From contig DDCA01000001.1 in assembly GCA_002335175.1 (NCBI GenBank), positions 496,001 through 560,000 of the forward strand: a stretch of DNA of 64,000 bases, given 5' to 3'. This DNA is from Candidatus Saccharibacteria bacterium UBA2018. Its GTDB lineage: Bacteria > Patescibacteriota > Saccharimonadia > Saccharimonadales > Saccharimonadaceae. Each line of letters begins with the position of its first letter. Position 1 is the stretch's first letter. The notes under the pieces are model-generated. The model had not been told where the DNA came from. It made no database searches and was given only the letters and a program-made list of their open reading frames with translations. Of the stretch, positions 59,551 through 64,000 are shown piece after piece. Made by a program: the position numbers and the translations under genes.

Positions 59551-61416
59551 CTATGCTGCGTGCAGCATTACTTCCTTTGGCAGAACCGTATCTTTCAGGA
59601 TTTTTTCGACGACGTCTTCTTCGAGCGTTTCTTCTTTCAGAAGTGCGTCGGCTAGTGCTTCAAGGCTGGCCATATTGCGTTTAATGACTGTTTCTGCCCG
59701 CTGGGCGGCTTCCTTAATCAACTGTTCAACTTCTTCGTCAATTGCTTTCGCAGTGTCGTCACTGTACGGCCGCTCATGGGTGATTTTATCGAATACCATG
59801 CCGCCATTGTCGTCGTGGAACACTTGGTCACGTAGCTTGGTACCCATTCCTTGTTCAATAATCATGTCGCGGGCAATTTCAGTTGCCTTACGCAGGTCAT
59901 TACCGGCACCGGTCGTAATACCATCGTCGCCATACTTAATTTTTTCCGCTATCCGGCCGCCCATCGCCCGGGCAAGGATGTCCTTGAATTCGTAAACATT
60001 GGTGTAACTTTTGTCTTCTGGCGGCAAAAACCACGTTACTCCCCCGGTTCCGCCGCGCGGAATAATGGTAACCTTGTGGACCGGGTCACTGTCAGGTAGG
60101 ACATGCCCTACGATTGCATGGCCGGCTTCATGGTACGCGGTCAGCTCTTTCTCTTTGTCATTCATTATTTTGGCTTTACGCTCTGGTCCAATAGCAACTT
60201 TTTCGAAGGCTTCGGTTAGGTCTTTGTTCGAAATGAACTTCGAATTGCGCCGGGCGGCAATAATAGCTGCTTCGTTTGCAATGTTAGCGAGGTCTGCCCC
60301 GCTGCTGCCGGCCGTTTTGGCAGCCAACTTATCAAGGTTAACGGTTGGATCGGTCGGCTTGTTCTTAAAGTGGACCTTCAAGATTGCCTCGCGGTCGCGG
60401 CGTTCCGGTAGCATAATGTTCGTACGGCGGTCGAACCGGCCCGGACGGAGCAACGCAGGGTCGAGCACATCGGCACGGTTTGTTGCCGCCAGCACAATCA
60501 CGTTGGTGCCGGTTTCAAACCCGTCCATTTCAACCAGAATTTGGTTCAGAGTCTGCTCGCGCTCGTCGTGGCCACCACCCATGCCGCTTCCACGCTTACG
60601 TCCAACGGCGTCAATTTCATCGATGAAAATAATTGCTGGTGCGTTCTTCTTTGCCTTAGCAAATAAATCACGAACACGGCTGGCACCGACTCCGACGAAC
60701 ATCTCGACGAATTCCGAACCGGAAATGCTAAAGAACGGTACGTTGGCTTCGCCGGCCACGGCCCGGGCGAGCATCGTTTTACCGGTTCCAGGGTTTCCTA
60801 CTAGCAGCACACCTTTAGGAATTTTGGCGCCCAGCTGCTGGTATTTCTTCGGGTGTTTCAAAAAGTCGACGACTTCTTCTAGGTCCTGTTTAGCCGAATC
60901 ATTACCGGCGATATCGGCAAAAACGACTTTTTCTTTGTCGAGGCCATAAAGTTTGGCTTTGCTCTTTCCAAATCCAAGCGCCTGGTTGTTCTGGCCTTGG
61001 GCTTGGCGCATCATGAATACAAAAAGCAGCCCGATAAGTATCACCGGCACAAGGATACTGGCCACACCCCAAATAACATTGCTCGTTTCGGACGGCGTGA
61101 TAACTTTTACTTCTGTTTTGCCTTTTTCGAGGCCTTGTTCAGATATACTCGAGCCGTCTTCTTTGACTGATTTCTCGGTTGGCTTATCTTGTCCCTTCGG
61201 CGTTACCTTCAGGTTGTTGCCCTCAATCTCTATCTTGGCTATTTCACCTTTGTTCGCCCGTTCAATTACGTTTGACAGCGAGACTTCTTTTAGAGATTCC
61301 TGCGGGCTCACTAAAGCGAGTACGGTCAACGTCGCGACGACCAGAATAACCCAAAAAAGGCTCAGTCGTACCATGTTGCTCATACGCTTAGGAGAGGTTG
61401 GTTTTTTCGAGGCCAT
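59551..61416 (-). CDS. ftsH: ATP-dependent zinc metalloprotease FtsH
   Basis: Membrane-bound AAA+ protease for quality control. 621 aa: two membrane helices (about 15-35 and 118-140), Walker A GNPGTGKTML (about 210), Walker B 'AIIFIDEIDAVG', second region of homology 'ATNRADVLDPALLRPGRFDRR', and the protease site 'HEAGHAIVGH' (about 432) with the third zinc Asp further on. The SD (AAGGAA) is 15 nt from the ATG, so an internal start such as Met12 is possible. First gene of ftsH-murJ-lepA. Confidence 0.98.
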   Translation of the reverse strand: MASKKPTSPKRMSNMVRLSLFWVILVVATLTVLALVSPQESLKEVSLSNVIERANKGEIAKIEIEGNNLKVTPKGQDKPTEKSVKEDGSSISEQGLEKGKTEVKVITPSETSNVIWGVASILVPVILIGLLFVFMMRQAQGQNNQALGFGKSKAKLYGLDKEKVVFADIAGNDSAKQDLEEVVDFLKHPKKYQQLGAKIPKGVLLVGNPGTGKTMLARAVAGEANVPFFSISGSEFVEMFVGVGASRVRDLFAKAKKNAPAIIFIDEIDAVGRKRGSGMGGGHDEREQTLNQILVEMDGFETGTNVIVLAATNRADVLDPALLRPGRFDRRTNIMLPERRDREAILKVHFKNKPTDPTVNLDKLAAKTAGSSGADLANIANEAAIIAARRNSKFISNKDLTEAFEKVAIGPERKAKIMNDKEKELTAYHEAGHAIVGHVLPDSDPVHKVTIIPRGGTGGVTWFLPPEDKSYTNVYEFKDILARAMGGRIAEKIKYGDDGITTGAGNDLRKATEIARDMIIEQGMGTKLRDQVFHDDNGGMVFDKITHERPYSDDTAKAIDEEVEQLIKEAAQRAETVIKRNMASLEALADALLKEETLEEDVVEKILKDTVLPKEVMLHAA

Positions 61417-61497
61417 AGGGTAAGATTACAGTTCCTTTCTCACGTGCAGCATGTTTCTAGAGTAAAGTTTAACGTCTACTACTATAAATAATAGCAG

Positions 61498-62328
61498 TTA
61501 GGCTCTTCGTTTGACAACAAATTCACGCCGACTAAATATTATATTCGTTCCATCACCGGCTTCAAGGATTTGACCCGGTTGGAATGTCTTTATGGCAAGC
61601 AGCAGACGCTCACGCTGCGGACGCGTCAAACTGACTGAATTTGCAGCCAAGACGTTCCTCAGCACTTCTAGCGCAGAAGTATGGTCAATATGTGTATAAA
61701 AATACCGTGAGCTTGTTCGTAGTGTGTCCGCCTCGGTATCAATTTGTTTGGTTATCTCACACTGTTTTTGGTGCAGAGTCAGTAATTCTTGTCGAGCTGC
61801 CTCATTCAGATGCGCTAGTTGTTTGCGCAGTCGGTTTCTCTGGTATTTCGGGTTGGTGTTGGTTTCGTCCTCTACCCATTCCAATCCGTGCGCCAAAGCA
61901 TAGTCGTAAAGCTGCCGTTTTGAAAACGAAAGTAGCGGCCGTTCAATCTGCGGATTATTCAGAACCGCCAGGCCTCGCCATCCCGTACCACGCTGCAAAT
62001 TAATGGCAATTGTCTCCACAATGTCACCCGCGTGGTGTGCGGTCACAATTTTTGCATTATGCTTTTTTGCAATTCTCGCCAAAAACTCATACCGCCGTGT
62101 CCGCGCCAGTTCTTCGCTTGCTTCCGTGCCTAGTTGTTCGCGCGCTGTCTCAAACTTCAGTCCGTGTCGTTTCGCGATTTCGGCTACAAAGCGTGCATCG
62201 GCCGCCGAATCCGGTCGAATACCATGGTCAAAATGTGCTACGACAAGCTCGTGTTTGCCTTCGTTCAAAAGCATATCGAGCAGCACCACCGAGTCCACCC
62301 CGCCGCTGACCGCTATAATATACTTCAC
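61498..62328 (-). CDS. tilS: tRNA(Ile)-lysidine synthase TilS
   Basis: Converts C34 of tRNA-Ile (CAU) to lysidine. 276 aa with the PP-loop at the very N-terminus, 'YIIAVSGGVDSVVLLD', and 'HHAGDIVETIAINLQRGTGWRGL' (TilS signature, in parts) plus 'DETNTNPKYQRNRLR'. It has a short C-terminal half and no separate TilS_C domain, as in compact bacterial versions. Start placed at GTG 62328 because a TATACT box is 7 nt upstream; the longer reading frame would start upstream of the likely transcript start. Divided from dinB by only 16 nt. Confidence 0.93.
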   Translation of the reverse strand: MKYIIAVSGGVDSVVLLDMLLNEGKHELVVAHFDHGIRPDSAADARFVAEIAKRHGLKFETAREQLGTEASEELARTRRYEFLARIAKKHNAKIVTAHHAGDIVETIAINLQRGTGWRGLAVLNNPQIERPLLSFSKRQLYDYALAHGLEWVEDETNTNPKYQRNRLRKQLAHLNEAARQELLTLHQKQCEITKQIDTEADTLRTSSRYFYTHIDHTSALEVLRNVLAANSVSLTRPQRERLLLAIKTFQPGQILEAGDGTNIIFSRREFVVKRRA

Positions 62329-62344
62329 GCTCCTAAGTATAACG

Positions 62345-63595
62345 TTACATGTAGCGCGTGCTGCCAAACGGGATCTTTTCTCTCATCATCTTGGTCACAA
62401 GTGTGTCAGCCGAGTGGATGACCCGTTTGCCGTACCGGGCATTGATTTCATCGACGGCTGAGGTAATTGCTTGATCGCGGGCCAGCTCGTCGCCAAACAG
62501 GTGCAGTTGGCTGTCGTCCGGCTCGCTCAGTTCATAGCAACTGACACCAATTTCTTTCACGAATACGGGTGCTGATTCAAATAGTTTCCTTGCTTGCTCG
62601 TAAATTGCCTGGTTCGAGAAAAACGGCACCGACGCCATGGAGCGGGCATGCCAGAATGTCCCGCCCCAGCCCCGGCCGGTATCGCTGTAACTTCGGGCAT
62701 GGACCGACACGCCGCGTGCTACTAGGCCTTGGGATCGAACCTTCGACCCGGTTTCTTCGCACAAATGGTGCAGTCGCTGCAGTACTTCGTGCCGCGGCAT
62801 TTTGTATTTGTCGAGTACATACTGCCGGCCGGCGGTCCGGATAGGGAAGTCACGCTTGTCGACTTCCCACCCCCGCAGTCGCTGATGCCATTCCAGCCCG
62901 GTAATGCTTTTGAACACCATTTTCTTTAGCACCACCGGGTCAGCATCCAAAAACTGCAGGGGAGTGAATATACCGACGGCGTTCAGCCGCTTTTCAAACT
63001 GTCCGGCAATCCCCGTCAAATCGGTCAGTTCCAGACTGCTAAAGACTTGCCGTAAATTCTCATGAGTAATAACGTCCAGCCCGTTCGGCTTGTGCAAACT
63101 GGCAGCCGTTTTCGCCAAAAAGCGGTTGGTCGCAATGCCAACATTGCAATTCATAGCGCACCCGACTTCGTCCCACAATCGCTGTTTTATTTCATACCCA
63201 ATCTCCGCCAAGTCACGTCCAGCCATGGCTGCTGTCGTTTCACTAAAATCAATTACGCCCTCATCGATACTTTTCATGCGCACGTAGGCCGAGTAGTCGT
63301 TCATTATCCGCATTAGCTGGTGGTAAACATATTTGTATTTTGGTGGGTCACTCTCTAGCCCTACCAAGTCCGGACACAGCTTCTTGGCATCTTTTAAACT
63401 CATGCCGAGCTTCACGCCCATAGCCTTGGCTTCGTAACTGGCCGTCACAATCATGGTGTGTTCCGTCCGGCGGTTAACAATAGCTACTGGCCGGCCGCGC
63501 AGCCGGGGCCTGGCCTGCTGCTCCACGGTCGCAAAGCAACTATTCAGGTCAATATGAAGCACCAGCGGACGGGCTTTGTTGTAGCCTTCGTTCAT
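62345..63595 (-). CDS. dinB: Y-family DNA polymerase (DinB/ImuB-like)
   Basis: Translesion DNA polymerase, 416 aa. Catalytic residues are present: 'VLHIDLNSCFATVEQQ' (Asp) and 'MKSIDEGVIDFS' (Asp-Glu), so it is an active-type Y polymerase and not an ImuB relic. 'NVGIATNRFLAKTAASLHKPNGL' is the palm/fingers block and 'LTGIAGQFEKRLNAVGI' the HhH. A C-terminal beta-clamp binding site is not obvious. ATGA overlap with the 87-aa gene upstream shows coupled translation. Confidence 0.94.
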   Translation of the reverse strand: MNEGYNKARPLVLHIDLNSCFATVEQQARPRLRGRPVAIVNRRTEHTMIVTASYEAKAMGVKLGMSLKDAKKLCPDLVGLESDPPKYKYVYHQLMRIMNDYSAYVRMKSIDEGVIDFSETTAAMAGRDLAEIGYEIKQRLWDEVGCAMNCNVGIATNRFLAKTAASLHKPNGLDVITHENLRQVFSSLELTDLTGIAGQFEKRLNAVGIFTPLQFLDADPVVLKKMVFKSITGLEWHQRLRGWEVDKRDFPIRTAGRQYVLDKYKMPRHEVLQRLHHLCEETGSKVRSQGLVARGVSVHARSYSDTGRGWGGTFWHARSMASVPFFSNQAIYEQARKLFESAPVFVKEIGVSCYELSEPDDSQLHLFGDELARDQAITSAVDEINARYGKRVIHSADTLVTKMMREKIPFGSTRYM

Positions 63596-63855
63596 GAGTG
63601 ATCGGCCTCCAGCTTGAGTGTCCAGGTCAGTCGTTCGCTGTCGAACTCCAGCCGGTAATCCGCCCCGCCGTCGGTCACATCGAACATATGGACCATGCGC
63701 TTACCTTGCATGGTCGGATGCCGCAGACCAATTTCCGTAACTGTGATTTCCCGCCCGTTCGCCCGTCGGAGTTTTACCGGCACGCATGGGTTCAAACCGG
63801 TGCCAAACGTCGCCACTACATCCACCCGTTCATCTAAAAAAGTTTCATCATTCAT
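63592..63855 (-). CDS. Small partner protein of the Y-family polymerase
   Basis: 87 aa, beta-rich by pattern ('VPVKLRRANGREITVTEIG' and 'DYRLEFDSERLTWTLKLEADHS', in parts). It resembles the small DUF6504-type proteins found beside Y-family polymerases in other phyla, although that similarity is only by eye. ATGA overlap with dinB. SD GGAGA 7 nt upstream. A polymerase accessory or regulator is a reasonable guess. Confidence 0.7.
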   Translation of the reverse strand: MNDETFLDERVDVVATFGTGLNPCVPVKLRRANGREITVTEIGLRHPTMQGKRMVHMFDVTDGGADYRLEFDSERLTWTLKLEADHS

Positions 63856-64000
63856 AGCAGATTCTCCAAAATTATTCTGAAGAACGATTTTTCTAATTGT
63901 TCGCCCGTTTTCCTTGGCCCGTTCTTAGCTATGGAATCCGAAGGCGATAAATGAATGATGATTCGTAAGGGACGCTTTGCCTTCTCGGAAGGGGAGGGCT
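63856..64000. other. Upstream region of the polymerase operon, window end
   Basis: 145 bp with the SD of the 87-aa gene. GAAC and GTTC half-sites occur (about 63883-63903) but with 13-nt spacing, not a LexA box. No complete promoter or ORF was identified. Confidence 0.35.

Noticed and set aside
60011..60949. 312-aa plus-strand ORF
   Set aside because: Antisense to the conserved AAA and protease domains of ftsH.
1..64000. CRISPR arrays, insertion sequences, integrases
   Set aside because: No regularly spaced direct repeats, cas genes, transposase or integrase motifs were seen.

Overview
The window looks like a chromosomal segment of a Candidatus Saccharibacteria (TM7, CPR/Patescibacteria) genome or a close relative. 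This rests on gene content and style: compact, tightly packed genes; split repair and pilus operons (ruvC / class A PBP-ruvA-ruvB, recA-Nudix-recX, pilBCMNO); a C-terminally short TsaB; a DEDDh exonuclease fused to a UvrC-like GIY-YIG part; RNase Y; and no biosynthetic pathways. TGA behaves as an ordinary stop, which argues against the UGA-recoded CPR lineages. No rRNA, ribosomal protein operon, transposase or CRISPR array was seen, so lineage placement is inference.

Layout. 0-6.9 kb: envelope protein, peroxiredoxin, tRNA-Pro followed by an array of hairpins, a GC-rich orphan gene under a perfect promoter, DEDDh/GIY-YIG nuclease, RNase Y, tsaB/tsaE. 6.9-10.2 kb: GNAT acetyltransferase and a complete two-subunit ATP-citrate lyase. 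10.2-16.4 kb: type IV pilus assembly operon pilB-C-M-N-O plus two accessory genes. 16.4-25.9 kb: recombination and repair block (recA, Nudix, recX, ruvB, ruvA, class A PBP, ruvC, S51 peptidase, yebC) with a lone pseudopilin and a PH-domain membrane protein. 26.0-29.8 kb: an AT-rich island of three unfamiliar genes, the last carrying a PD-(D/E)XK-type nuclease motif; this is the best candidate for an undescribed, possibly defensive, system. 30.0-34.7 kb: small envelope and regulatory genes, a Crp/Fnr regulator, a second GC-rich orphan gene and tRNA-Lys. 34.7-39.6 kb: two RimK-like ATP-grasp ligases, a RimB-type retropepsin-like protein, an N-formylglutamate amidohydrolase-like enzyme and a helical unknown. 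39.6-50.0 kb: heat-shock regulon (dnaJ, dnaK, grpE, hrcA), each transcription unit with CIRCE operators, interleaved with an FAD oxidase, a six-hairpin glycosidase, a cyclopropane fatty acid synthase and an ABC-2 exporter. 50.0-56.1 kb: a CMP-kinase-like NTPase, two paralogous membrane-anchored glycoside hydrolases and polytopic membrane proteins. 56.1-63.9 kb: lepA, murJ, ftsH, tilS, Y-family polymerase and its small partner.

How it works together. Chaperone synthesis is under HrcA/CIRCE control, and the hrcA promoter carries its own CIRCE. Surface functions (pilus, PBP, MurJ, anchored glycosidases, glutamate-ligase cluster) dominate, as expected for an epibiotic lifestyle. A recurrent promoter pattern, a TATAMT -10 box (often with an extended TGn) only 6-8 nt before the start codon, suggests that many transcripts are leaderless. 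Functions are inferred from motifs read in the translations; no database search was possible.
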